The translations under genes were made by a program, and so were the position numbers. A DNA stretch of 64,000 nt, taken from positions 1,180,501-1,244,500 of the forward strand of contig NC_084923.1 in the NCBI RefSeq assembly GCF_958298935.1, in the 5' to 3' direction. This document shows positions 12,101 to 25,200 of this stretch, one piece after another; within the stretch, counting starts at the first letter, position 1, and each line of letters opens with the position of its first letter. The stretch comes from Phragmites australis (lineage: Eukaryota > Streptophyta > Magnoliopsida > Poales > Poaceae). The notes under the pieces are model-generated. The model was not told the DNA's origin. It saw nothing but the letters and a program-made list of their open reading frames with translations, and did no database searches.

Positions 12101-15100
12101 GCAAACACACTCAGATATAGTTTAATAACATCGATGAACTAGAAGGAAAATAACTTAATTAAGTTTGTTACATTTGTGTTAATGTTGCGGACGCCTTTGT
12201 GGGCTGCACTTACCACGACACAAGAGGCTTGTCCAGCACCAGCACGGCAACAACTTGGCGCCCACAACTAAAGTCAGCTCTATATAATGAGCCCAGGTGT
12301 CATTGTTTAAGTTAAGCAAGAAGAAACCCCAAAAATCCATATAAGTTGGCAGTTCAGAGCCTCCCTGAGTGAACTCCCATCCACGTCTTGCTATCCCTGT
12401 TTTCCCATCCACTTGCCATATCAGTTAAGGCCTGGTATTCCACCAGTGTAACACACTCCTGTACTTTTCTAGATGTCATTTTAGCCTCCAACACACAACA
12501 AGGTGACAATAAGTCAATAACTCTCTTTCTATGATCTGGTTGCCCTTCTTGATTGCTTTCACCTCCAATTAATGGCATCCAGTACATATACTCATTGAAA
12601 TCCAAATACCGATTCTCAATAGATTTTAGCAGGGGTTCTTTGGAAAAACTACCATGAACGCCCAGAACATCTATTTGAGATATAAAAAAACAGGTTCCTG
12701 AAACGGCATCTAAATAAGAATGCTTTTCTGTGGTCTTCTTTTCCTTCTCTTCCTCATCTATTCGTAACAAATACTTTGAAGATCAGTTTTGTTCGTAAAT
12801 TTATCATGTATGGTATTTGTATATGGTATTTCAGATCAGGTCTGTTGAAGCAGTTCACAGATTCTTTGAGAAGTTCCCTGAAGCATTCATGGATAAACTT
12901 CATGTTGCTGTTCCAAAAAGGTTTTTGATCTCTTTTACTTTCTTCCTTATGTTTCGTTGTAAATACTCTAAAGCTGGTTTGTTTCCTTCATGCAGGAAAC
13001 AATTGCAATCATCTGGTCAGGTATGAGTCATTTGATACCAATATTTACAACTAGTTCAGTTAGTTCTCTCGGTGGAGCTGTGAAAGCGTGTATCTATTTG
13101 TATCTTTTTGGCTGTTGCACATTTATTTGTTCAAACAAAATAACAGTGTTATTTATCATGCATAAATTATAAATATGCCATTTTTTGTTGTTACTTACAA
13201 TGGGTTGACACTGGAAACACAAATTTACCAGCATACAGAATTGAACAAGTTTGATGCATCTAGATTCGCTCCCTTCTGGAATGAAATTGTGAGGAATTTA
13301 CGGGAAGAGGATTATATTGATAACACGTAAGTAAATCATCTTGAAAAAAAGTGTTACAGTTTTTTTTTTTCAAGAATCATATTTAGATATAATTTGACCA
13401 TTTTTGCCCTATTTGCAGTGAACTGGAATTGCTTTTGATGCCCAAGAATGATGGAATGCTTCCCATTGTGCAATGGCCACTTTTCTTGCTTGCTAGCAAG
13501 GTCATCCGTCAAAAGCTATTTTACTTGTTAAAACTTAAAAGTTTCCCCTTGCATTATATGCACATATTGTCTCCATTTTGCCTCCTCAGTTAACATGTTC
13601 CCTTTCATTGCAGGTTTTCTTGGCCAAAGATATTGCAATTGACTGCAAAGACTCACAAGATGAACTTTGGCTAAGGATATCTAAGGATGAGTACATGCAA
13701 TATGCTGTTGTAGAATGCTTCCATAGCATTTATTATATCCTGACATCTATACTAGATAAAGAAGGACGTCTCTGGTAATGAGTTCTTTTATAATGTTTCT
13801 GTTTATCCTGTTTCTTTTCATGTATTAAGTTGATCTTATATGGTGCATTGTACTTGAAAATTTTAGGGTGGAGAGGATTTATGGTGGTATCCGAGAAAGT
13901 ATTTCAAAGAAGAACATCCAGAGTGATCTTCATTTCAGCAAATTGCCTAATGCTATCGCCAAGCTTGTTGCTGTACTGGGAATACTGGTATGTACTATAG
14001 TTTAGTTTTTTAGTTTTAGGTGTCAATGTGTCATTTGTTAACGCTTTTAACTTCTTTGCCATATTTGCTACGGGATCACCTTATTGATGAGGCAAGTCTA
14101 AAATTTGACTTCCCTTGTATAAGAATATTATATGTTCTTTAGAAACTGTTTATTGCATATCTACCTTTTTCATTGTTGAAATTAGAATCTACTTGAGCCA
14201 TATTGCAGGTGCTGTTAAATTTATTGAAACCTCCTAGCCTTCCCTCAGCCATTTTGATCTGCCCCTTGCAGACTGTGAGGGGCAGATTTGTTCTTCTTTT
14301 TTTTCTATGTAAAGTATGGTATCTATGTCTCTTGCATTTTTACTAGTTTAACATTTTTTATTCAAGCTACTTAAATATACTTTTGAATTGTTTGGATTAT
14401 TCAAGTATATATAATAGTTAAACTACCTTTTTGTAGAGAAGTACAACCGAGTCCGGTGATCTGAAAAAGGGAGCAGTTAATGCTATTCAAGACCTATATG
14501 AAGTTGTTTATCATGAAGTGGTTTCTTTTGATATGAGGTCTGCTATTTGTTTATAATTTCTTCCATTCTGATCTTTTTGTCAGATTTGTATGCCCTTGTA
14601 TCATTGCTTTTCTAATTCCCTTTGTTTGTAAATGATAGTGGTAACATTGACGATTGGACTCAGATAAATAGAGCGAGGGCGGAAGGCCGCCTCTTCAATA
14701 ATCTCAAGTGGCCAAATGATCCTGGATTGGTAGTATTTAAACACTGGATGCATTTTCTTGTTGAGTGTCTATTTTCTTGTTAGCCTGCATCTTTCTGTAG
14801 TCATTATTTGATCTGTGTTGGTGTAACTGAACCCAGAAGGACTTGATCAAGCGATTGTATTCGCTTATGACAATTAAGGAATCAGCTGCAAACGTTCCTA
14901 AAAATCTGGAAGCCGGGAGGAGACTTGAGTTCTTTACAAATTCTCTGTTCATGCAAATTCCTGTTGCAAGGCCTGTTTCGGAAATGGTTTCCTTTAGGTG
15001 AGGCTTCTTTAATTTCTCTTTTGCATGTCGATTTAGTGATTTAGTCATGGAATTTCCGCTGTTGTTCTCAGCAAACCGTAGATCACCTGTTTCCACTGGG

Positions 15101-18100
15101 GGAGTATGTTTTAGTTGTCTGGCACCATGGATTGATTGGACTTATTCTTTAATTGTAATAGTTGAACTATATTGTTTCAAGTTAGTTTCTTTTCCATATC
15201 ATCTCTTTAAGTGCAGTTTTCTTGTGTTGATTCAGTTTTGCTTGTCTACGTGTCCAACTGTCGATGATGTTTTCCGATGTATTTTGCAGTGTATTTACTC
15301 CATATTACTCTGAGATTGTTCTCTACAGCATGGCTGAACTTCAGAAAAAAAACGAAGATGGTATAACTACATTGTTTTATCTCCAGAAGATTTACCCAGG
15401 TCTGTTCTTTCCCTTTATCATGAACCAGTGAAATCAATGCCTGGGATCTGGACCTTGAAAATGCAAAGAGGGACCAATACTTTTGATGTTACTGTTTGAT
15501 ATAGCCCTTGTTTTCATGTTCGAATCGTGATCCTTTGAATATTTCTGCTTTCTTGTTGTGAGGTGTATGTATTGTGTTTAACAAACTTGAAATTTCTTTC
15601 AAAATTGGGTCAAGTGTGTGCTTCTGTCTGCACCAATTGTTAGCGTGTGTCTCCACTGAGTAAGTTCCATAAGCCTATGGTGTTACTCACAATAGCAAGG
15701 TGGTTCTACATTTTAATCTTGACAATTAGGGTTTTGCAATGCTACCATGACAAACACTAACAGTTTGTTTGGTGCTATCTAGAACAGAAATGCTACAAGC
15801 TAAAGAGTGAGAGATAGTCCTCATTGAAGCGTTCTTATAGGAGCGTTACTTCTATTTCACTGGTATTTGCTCTTTTCTACTCTGGGTAGGCGAGCACCTG
15901 TCTTTACACCATGTACTGGGCCTCTCTAACAAACACTGATGGTGAAAAGATCACAGGCCCATTCAAATCGCCCAGGTAGTGGAAACCACAATTAGTGATA
16001 AGCTTGGAACCTTCACTTGTCTCGAATGAAGTACTAAGAACCAGAATTGAATAAGGAAGGCATGCCTTAGGTGGCTCCGAATTGACTTATGTAAATACAG
16101 TCTTAGGGCTTCTTAAACCTGTTCCATCTTAGGTTGTGCCCAAGAGGAAAGAGATACTTCACCTCACCCATAGATGCAAAACTCTTCACTGTGCTGTTAG
16201 ATTGGTCTTAAAGGATCCCACAATATTCTAAATAGTGCTTAAACCATTGAACTATGGGGCACAAAGTGTGTATTTTAGATACAACCATCTGCTCCAATAC
16301 TAAATTAAGTCGTATCAATGCTCCTTTTTCCAGGGAAGAAACTATGTTTTGCATGAGATGTGGCTTGGGTCCATTTTTGTGCTCTTTCCCATCCACTTCA
16401 CTGCCTAGCAACTAGCATTTGGCAAGCCTTTGGATACATTTGACATGTAGTATTGGAGATGCCCTTATAACCCCAGTTGTGGGCAGAGAACGGTTTGGAC
16501 ATGCCCATCTGTGTGCGGATATGTTCAGATGTACGCTATTTTAACTTTATAAGACAATGGAGGCACTGGACATGTTCTGCACCCCGTGCTTTTGTTTTGA
16601 GGGAATAGCTGCTGCCCACCTTAATAAACAAAGGACATGCAAGATACTGCAATAGTAAATTCCAAATCGTACTTGACCTAAGTGCTAGTTTGCTCACCTT
16701 CTCCATTGCTGCACCATGGCACCAGGAGAATTTTTGAAACCCAGTACAAGTGCTTGCTATATCTATCTGTTATCCCTATTTAGCGCGTTGGGTGTTAAAT
16801 AGGAGTTATATAAGTTCATTTTTGGTCCCTCTACTATTGAGTTGGTTTAAAAATCATCCCTCATTTCAAAAACCAGAAATCTTAAGTCCTCCAACTTCTA
16901 AAACCGTTCGCTATCCATCCCTCGGGCCGTTTTATGGTGGTTTTGCACACGTGGCGTATCTGAATCACATGGATAGGCACGCTGATTGGGTGCGCCATGT
17001 CGGATAAAGAGGCCCATGTGGCTACCACGTCAGCGCCTCCGGTCGGGTTCTCGATGCCTCCTCCGCAGCAAGCAGCAGCAGGGGTGTGCGGATTCGCGTG
17101 ACAGCAAGGACGACGCGGGCTTGAGGGCGACAACCTGCAAGAGAGGCGGTGCGGCCATGGGGCGGCGGCATGGTGAATCTTCCACGTTGCAGGGCTTCAA
17201 CGCGTCGAAGCCTCCGACCAATCTTCGCTCTTCCATGGTAGGCAACATGGGCGGTGGCCATCAGCTCTGGGGGCGCACGCGGTGAATGGGCTCGGCGAGT
17301 GGTGACCGCATGACTGGTGTGGTAGGTACAAATAAGAGGTGAGGCTTCGATCAGCAGAGCTTCCCATCAGTGAGGCTCGGTGAACACAATCGACGGTGAA
17401 ATCTTACGGCGATGAAACGCAGCAGGGCTTCGGCTTAGCGTCTCCTCTCGATCGATCTCCCTGATGGCAAAGCTTTCGCGGAACACCTTGTGGGTGCGCC
17501 AGCCTGCTCTCCTCTGCTTCGTCCCGCCGGTGCCCCGCGTCGTTGTTCTCCTCGGCTCGGTCAAATCTCGGTGAGCTACTTTGCCACGAGCTTCTCCTCG
17601 ACCTCCTCCCCGCTCCAATTTGGCCATTTAGCTGTCGCGCCGCCACCCCACCGGAGCTCCTTCACTTCGAGGCCCAGCGATCATCGCCAGTCCAACCAGG
17701 GCGAGGTCCGACTCACCTCGATGAGAGGATTCACTCCCCACATCGAGGCGATGCTCGTGCGCCCTTCGGTTCGGCCGAAAATGCACCGTAGTGTCGCCGC
17801 CTCGTAGCCCCTTATCCCTTCCCTCTAACCGACATGGGTAGCTCGCCACTCTGCCGCCAACAAGCCTTAGAAATTGACTTTCCGCATCAAGGAGATGCTT
17901 ATGCGCTCGCTGTTTTGGGCCGAGATTTGTCGCTCGACTTCCGCGCGTTGTGGAGGAGCGGGAGGGCCAGTAGGTCGGCGGCGAGGTTGTTGGCAAGCAC
18001 ACCGGTCTTGCTCGTGGAGCAGCGCGTCGACGAGTGTAGTGCGCACGGAGGAGGCTGGGTCACGCACCCGCTGCAGCGCGGCCGACATGAGTCACGGGAC

Positions 18101-19202
18101 GAGCTGGGCCACTGCATCACGTGGCCACAAGCGCGGGAAGGTGGAAGGTGGAGTGGAGAAGAAGAAAAGGCTGACATGTGGGCCCCAATGTGGGAAAGGC
18201 TAAGTCAACATGGTCAGGCCACGCGGGATGCAAGTCAGTAGCGCCACATGTTCAAAACCACTTTGAAACAGGTCGTGGGATGAGTTTCGGACGGTTTTAA
18301 ATGTTGGGGGACGAAAGATTTCTGGTATTGGAGTTGAATGATGAGAATTAAACCAACTCGATAGTTGAGGGACGAAAAATAGCCTTTTTCCTATATATAT
18401 ATAGGACACATTTTTTGTACTCTCAAGTGCACATACTCCTGCACTAATAGGTGTTCAAAAAGGAGTATGTATATCTTAGAAAGTAGTATATATATATTTC
18501 AGAAAGTAATATATACATCTCATAAAGTCATATGAACTTCACTTATAAAAAAGTATATACATCTCATGAAGTAGTATATACTTCAATTATAACGGGGTTA
18601 ACAGTGGATCGAGCCGGGAGTATATACTCCTAGGAGTACAGACTAGTTTTCCTATAGAAAGCCTTTTCTGTACTTTCGGGTATATATACTCCCTCCTAAT
18701 GGGTGTTCAGAAAGGAGTATGTACATATTAAAAAGTAGTATGTACATCTCAAAAAATATATATTTCACTTATAAAAAAGTATATACAACTTCGAAAATAG
18801 TATATACATATCAGAAAGTAGTATATACTTTTGTTATAACGGGATCAACTGTGGATTGAGCCGAGAGTATGTACTCCCGAGAGTACCATAGTCACAAGAA
18901 CTCCAGGACAATCAAGTTGTGGAATGGGGTCAAGGGATGTGGGATGATACCTGACAAGATCGCGGTGCGACGGGGGCATACCTCTTTGGGACACTAGTTT
19001 TGAACGTGGAACGCGATCCTAAATAATCCAGGTCGATGACTCGGGTCGATAGCCTAGTTTCTCTCCTCCCTCCCCTCCCCCCACACCCTCTCTCCCTCTC
19101 TCCCCCACCTGAACAAACATTATCTACCTCTCGAGTAGACACACAGTCCCACAACAACAATTGTTGTAGCCTTGTCCAGCTAGAGGTGCCCATTGATGTA
19201 AT

Positions 19203-19245
<43 letters not shown>

Positions 19246-22200
19246 GCCTCATGAGACCCCTAGATCCAGCGCATGAAGGCAGAGGAAGGGGGATGGATGC
19301 CGTCGCAGCTACGGGTGTGGCTCTGTGTGACGGCACGACGGTGCGGACCACTCCAGCGCAGGAGTGCGGGCGAGGGCGGCGCTGGAGTACGGAAGTGGCG
19401 CTGAAGGGCTCCGTGTGATGGCACGCCGGTGGGGCGTCGTCCCGGCGGTGACCCGGATTCGCGATTTGGGTCGTTCGATCCAGGGTCGTGGATCATGCCA
19501 TTGACCCCGACCTGCCATCGACTCCGACCCCTGTGACTATGGGGAGTACAGACTAGTTTTGCCGGGAGTACTGAAGTATATATTACTTTCTGATATGCAT
19601 ATACTACTTTTTATGATGTACATACTCTTTTCTGAACACCCATTAGAGGAGTATGTGCACCCGGGAGTACAAGATAGGCTTCCTGAATTATTGTTCTGAA
19701 GGATGGAATTTTCATGTATCGTGTGAAATCACATGTGTCCCCTGAATTATTGTTCTACAATTCTAATACGATTGATTTCTGTAAACAGATGAATGGAAGA
19801 ACTTCCTTACTCGTATCAACAGGGATGAAAATGCAGCAGACTCTGAACTTTTTGGCAACCCAAATGACATACTTGAACTACGTCTGTGGGCTTCTTATCG
19901 TGGGCAGACCTTAGCACGAACTGGTTTGTGACCCTCTGAAACCTATATGTGTTCTACATATGGCATAATTAATTTGAGCGGCTCATGTATTGCTTTCACT
20001 TAATCCCCCTTTTCTATACATAGACCTCTTTTCTTTATCTGAGTTAGTAAACAACATAATTCTCTTCTAGCTTTTGCTTAATTCTTGACTAAGAAACTAT
20101 ACATTTTCTATTTGGATATGGAAATTGATTGTTCTAATAGCTAAGTTTGTGATGGTTGTTTTCCTCTAGTGTTTGAAGTCATGTGTGCTTGTTGTTGATT
20201 TTCTCTGATGACATGAGAAAATACTGATTTGTACGCTCTTTGAGTATGTCTAAATGTAATGCTTTTCCTCTGCAGTTCGTGGTATGATGTACTACAGGAA
20301 AGCCCTTATGCTACAGAATTATTTGGAGAGGATACAATCTGAAGGTATCTGTACTACTTACCTTGCAAGATGCATAGTTGCTATTTATCTAAATGAACAT
20401 TCCCTCTTGTGTTTTCTTTCTTTGCTAGACCTCGAAGCTTTGGCTGGTTCGGCTGATGCACATTTTGAGTTGTCCCCTGAGGCACGTGCACAAGCTGATT
20501 TGAAGTTTACGTACGTGGTTACCTGCCAAATTTATGGAAAACAGAAGGGAGAAGGGAAACCTGAAGCTGCAGATATAGCCCTACTAATGCAAAGGTGCGC
20601 TTAATTTTATACGTTAGAAATGTCTTTGCTAGTTTTCCTGCTAATCAAGTTTTGCACCTCCATGTGAAATCACTTATGGAGCCTCGTTAGCTCACGCACG
20701 CACATGCACATGAACAGTCTCGATCCCTTTCTGTTCTGTAGTGTTGAATCTCCTTTAATATTTTTATCATCTTTCTTAGGAATGAAGCTCTCAGAGTTGC
20801 TTACATTGATGTTGTCGAGAGTGTTAAGAATGGAAAGCCCACTACTGAGTATTACTCGAAGCTTGTTAAAGCTGACATTCATGGAAAGGACAAGGTGAGT
20901 CCTTAATAGCACTTTGTTTTAGTCTTTTAGATCTCTTTCTTGTTTTTGGGGAAAGAACTAATTTTATTTCCTTTGGTATATTGGTTGTCTCAGATTTTGT
21001 AAGAAATAATTTTGTCTCAGATCTTGTAAGAACTATCTTCAACGACAATATTCTTGTGTTTCAACTGCTGTTTTCCATTTGTGAGTAATAGTCAGCACTT
21101 TGCGCACCCTTACTGATAACATGTAACAGGTTTTGATCCCTTGGGTGCATTGGTTGTTTGTACTGCTTTCATTAGTGTTATAATGTTTTTTATCCCTCAC
21201 GCCCATAAGCACCCTTGTAATATACCTGCCTCTACACTCTACCTTAGGTTAATACCACTCAAGTAAGGCCCAGCTTGGCATTGCGGTGGCTTTTCGATAT
21301 CACTTTTTTTCTAGATCTGGATTTCGTAGTTAGTTGGGAGCATCTTTTTAGGATCCATAACAGCAAAAAAATTCTGGAATTAGCTAATATTTCTGTAACA
21401 GCAGCGCAGCACAACACCGGAACCACAATCTGGTCTAAGAACTTAAATATTATGTTTACTTATTTGTACAGTGCATTTTTTCATATTCACCAAATTAAAA
21501 TTTGTATTGCAGGAAATTTATTCCATTAAATTGCCTGGCAATCCGAAGCTTGGGGAGGGAAAACCAGAAAACCAAAATCATGCCATAATATTCACTCGCG
21601 GAAATGCAGTGCAGACTATCGATATGAATCAGGTATACAACTGTGCTAATTTTTCGCCTTTTCTATCCTCGAGTTAAGTACTATAATTTTGCTTTAAATT
21701 TTATGCATTCAAAGATTTCTAGAATGTTCGCTAGATGACCCTTGGTACAAAGGTAGCCTGCTACCATTCTCATTCCCCTCTTATTGAATGTTGGATCGAA
21801 TCTAAGGCAAAATCACACTTTTTCTTTAATTTGTATTTTTGTGCATAGTTTTCCTCTACTGAAACCAACCTTTTGTCAGTGTGAGAAAGGATAAAAATGT
21901 AGCAAAAAGATCATTCCATTACAGATATTGTCACTATTTGAGAATTTCACTAGTGGTTCAGTCAGAAATTGTATCACGTATTTGTTTTGTAGGATAACTA
22001 CTTTGAGGAGGCACTTAAAATGAGAAACCTGCTTGAGGAGTTCTCTCTGAAGCGTGGCAAGCATTACCCTTCTATTCTTGGTGTCAGAGAGCATGTCTTC
22101 ACGGGAAGGTATCATTTCACTACGTTTTGATGTAGTTATTTGGATAACTTCACCAATAAATTCAGTTCTAACTGTTCACTTTTATAGTGTTTCCTCCCTG

Positions 22201-25200
22201 GCCTCATTTATGTCAAACCAGGAAACTAGTTTTGTGACGTTAGGACAGCGTGTTCTTGCTAATCCACTGAAGTAAGTGTTTTACACAGTATTTCTGTTAC
22301 ACATGAGTATCATCTAAAATTACGTGTGGTCAACACGTGTAACTTTATCTTTTTTTCAGAGTGAGAATGCACTATGGCCATCCAGATGTTTTTGATAGAA
22401 TTTTTCATATAACGAGGGGTGGGATCAGTAAGGCCTCCCGCATCATTAATATTAGTGAGGATATATATGCAGGTAAGACCTGCAACCTTTTTCTGCCTTT
22501 CCTCATTTTGAGAGTTTTATGTTCAGTTTCATTCAGTATGCGTCATTGGTATTAGTACTTGTGTGATTCTTAGAATCTTCTCTATTAAGAACATCAAGTT
22601 ATTGTGTTTCTCTTTCAAGGCTTTAAGGTTATGGTGCAGAGCTTACTGATGCGTCTATGAATTGCAGGATTCAACTCAACTCTGCGTCAAGGGAGCATAA
22701 CTCATCATGAGTATATCCAGGTTTAAATTTTCTTCATTCATATTGCATCCATGCTGTTTAGATTTTGTTCATTGTACTACATCCTTGCTGACCACTAGCT
22801 GTATCAATCAAATAAATGTAACACCCAAATTTGCTAAAAGCCCAGCCCCCGGTGGGGCGAACATGCATGCGTAGCACCTCTCTTGGGCTTTTGTCCTTGC
22901 TTCGCTCACGGTAGAGGCAGCAAGGGTTGATGCTCTAATACTGTCGGTAACACCCCGCGGCCCAACATTTGCTAAAAGCCCAGCCTCCATGTGTGGCAGT
23001 AGGGCTGCTCAGGGTTTGGTGCAAAACTGCCCAAAGCGGCGAACCAGACCAGACCAAACTGCTTGTACAGTTTGATGCGGGTTGGTCTTAGTTGCATGTA
23101 AACTGTATAACCAGTCTACTCGGTTCAACACGCCACGAAATCCCTTAAATACTTTAAAAGGAGGAGAGGACGAAGAGAAAGGCTTGGACACTAGAGCCAC
23201 TTAATGAGCATATGGACAGCCCGCCCAGAGAATTGAGTCCAAAGCGGCAGTGTTCGCATCCGCGATGGGTGCAGGAGCAGCGCGACGCACGCCGTGGATG
23301 ATGGGAACGAGTTGCCGGTGAAGGAGCAGGCCCAATTCCTCCACCACTATTGAGAGGTTGTGGATGATGATGAAGGCGAGCATTGATGGGCATGGAGCTC
23401 GGTAATGGTGGCGTTGTTGTTTGCACCTACATGTTGAAGACAAACTCGTTTTGGACTGGACAATACTTAGATTAGACAGTACATGCAGCCCATGTGTACT
23501 AGTTCCCCCCATTGCACCACACATGCCCAACAAAGATGATGGAAAAGGTTTGGTCCAAACCGTGAAACCAGTCGTTCGCTGGTTGGGATTTTTTTGGTAG
23601 AAACCTCTGGAAACTGTGAATGAACACCCCTATGGGGTGAACACGCATGTGCATAACCTCTCTTGTGCTTTTGTCCTTGCTTAGCCCAAAAGGGTTAATT
23701 CAGAAATGCTACATCTTGGGCAAGGTTTATATGCTAGTGTAACTCAAGGTAAACGGGCAATATGGTATTAAAGGGGTGGGGTGTTACAAAACCTTAAGTT
23801 GAGCTGGTTGGTAGAGTAGAAAGACAAGCTAATATGCGATTAGTTAAGGCCTCACTCCTGCTGTTGTACGTTGAAAAGCGTGCTACATGGAGAGATTGTT
23901 AGAAAACAAACGGACCCATTTTCTTTCCTGTACATATGTTTAGAGTATATGATACATCTTCACAATTCTGCCAGAATAGGAGAATCTGAACTCTTAGTAG
24001 CCAATAGTCGCATGAGAATCTTCCAATTTGTTGTAGATAGGTAAAGTTGCTAGTTCCCAAATGTGGTTAGTAGCGTCAGGGTCTCATGATGTTGGACAAA
24101 TGTGGTTGATTCTTGCATTGAGCCTGCAGTTAGGGTCATAAGTTTAGATCCTCAACAACAACCTTTGTCCCAAGCAAGTTGGGGTAGGCTAGAGATGAAA
24201 CCCACAAGATCCAACTAAAAAGATGATGAGAAAACAATAATGATAATAAAGGTACTAGTAATAGTAAAATAAAATAAAAGTAATAACGGTACAAGGAGAT
24301 TGATGCATAAGTTATAAGTTTAGATTCTCAATAAGTATATATTTGGATGCCTGTGTGTCTATTTGTCGAATCCAAAAAAATGTTGGCCTCAATCATTCTA
24401 CATTTGACATGTCAATAAACTTCAGCATGGCTTTTGTCACTCGGAGAGTCTTATAGTTGATCAACTGTCAATGGATTATTGATTTGGTTCTATCAGTTTT
24501 TGTGGTGTCTTGTAGTATGATATGACACGATTAGTCACTGCTGCTAGTCAAGGGGAGAGGGCCAATCAGAAAACCCTTCTCTAGCCGATCCAATAAGATT
24601 TGTCACATGCAATTGACCAACCCTTGATTCTACATGTACACCAGTAGTGCAGTGCATATGGCACACCGGCTCTCAGTGAACTATCTTGACCATAATTCTT
24701 TAGCTGAGTAAATCAATTGCTTAAACAAACTTACTGATGATAACCGCTTCGCTTTTTTGCCACACATTGATATACATTGCTATGATGCTATCCATTACTA
24801 ATCAAACAGGGGCAACAGTGGGCTTTGTTGGAACACTGTATTGATGTTCAAAAATAATTCTGTAGGTTGGCAAAGGAAGAGATGTTGGGCTTAATCAGAT
24901 TGCAGTATTTGAAGGAAAAGTTGCTGGAGGCAATGGTGAACAAGTGCTTAGCAGAGACATATATAGACTTGGACAGCTTTTTGACTTTTTCCGGATGTTA
25001 TCCTTCTACGTGACAACTGTTGGGTTCTACTTTTGTACTATGGTAATTCAATTTTCTTTGCATGTTAGGTCTTATTCAGTCAAAATTGTTTCATTAATAA
25101 CGATCTTCTGCCACTGTTGTGGCATGTACTGATGCATCTTATCTCTACATCGATCTTCTGCCACTGTTCATATTTTCGAATCATATGTATGCCGCATCAT

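Larger units (their letters stand above)
15400..19788 (+). other. Expanded 4.4-kb intron 27 of callose synthase
   Basis: The intron lies between ...YLQKIYP (15,399) and DEWKNFLTRI (19,789), within a codon. The left part (15,400-16,800) shows no clear element. The right part contains a long-TIR GC-rich element followed by a cluster of AT-rich MITEs and a TC microsatellite. The next intron is 352 bp (19,924-20,275), so the size comes from insertions. Confidence 0.85.
12835..22720 (+). other. Callose synthase exons 18-36: cytosolic glucan-synthase domain
   Basis: Exons are 12835-12920, 12996-13020, 13232-13326, 13419-13500, 13614-13774, 13867-13987, 14437-14537, 14639-14729, 14837-14997, 15290-15399, 19789-19923, 20276-20344, 20429-20594, 20780-20894, 21513-21632, 21993-22108, 22188-22271, 22360-22472 and 22668-22720 (residues about 562-1229). 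The catalytic glucan_synthase (GT48) region begins around the LEFFTNSLFM block and includes YRGQTLARTVRGMMYYRKAL and NQDNYFEEALKMRNLLEEF. Two details stand out. There is a 25-nt micro-exon (12996-13020), and LEAGRRLEFF has Gly where the family normally has Arg (LEARRRLEFF). The intron at 15,400-19,788 is 4.4 kb long because of transposon insertions. Confidence 0.93.

Noticed and set aside
15521..15540. GTTCGAATCGTGATCC as a tRNA T-loop
   Set aside because: No acceptor stem, D-arm or anticodon arm could be folded around it.
17022..18241. Several 70-135 codon ORFs on both strands
   Set aside because: They overlap each other in a GC-rich transposon interior and show compositional Arg/Pro/Ala bias without any domain.
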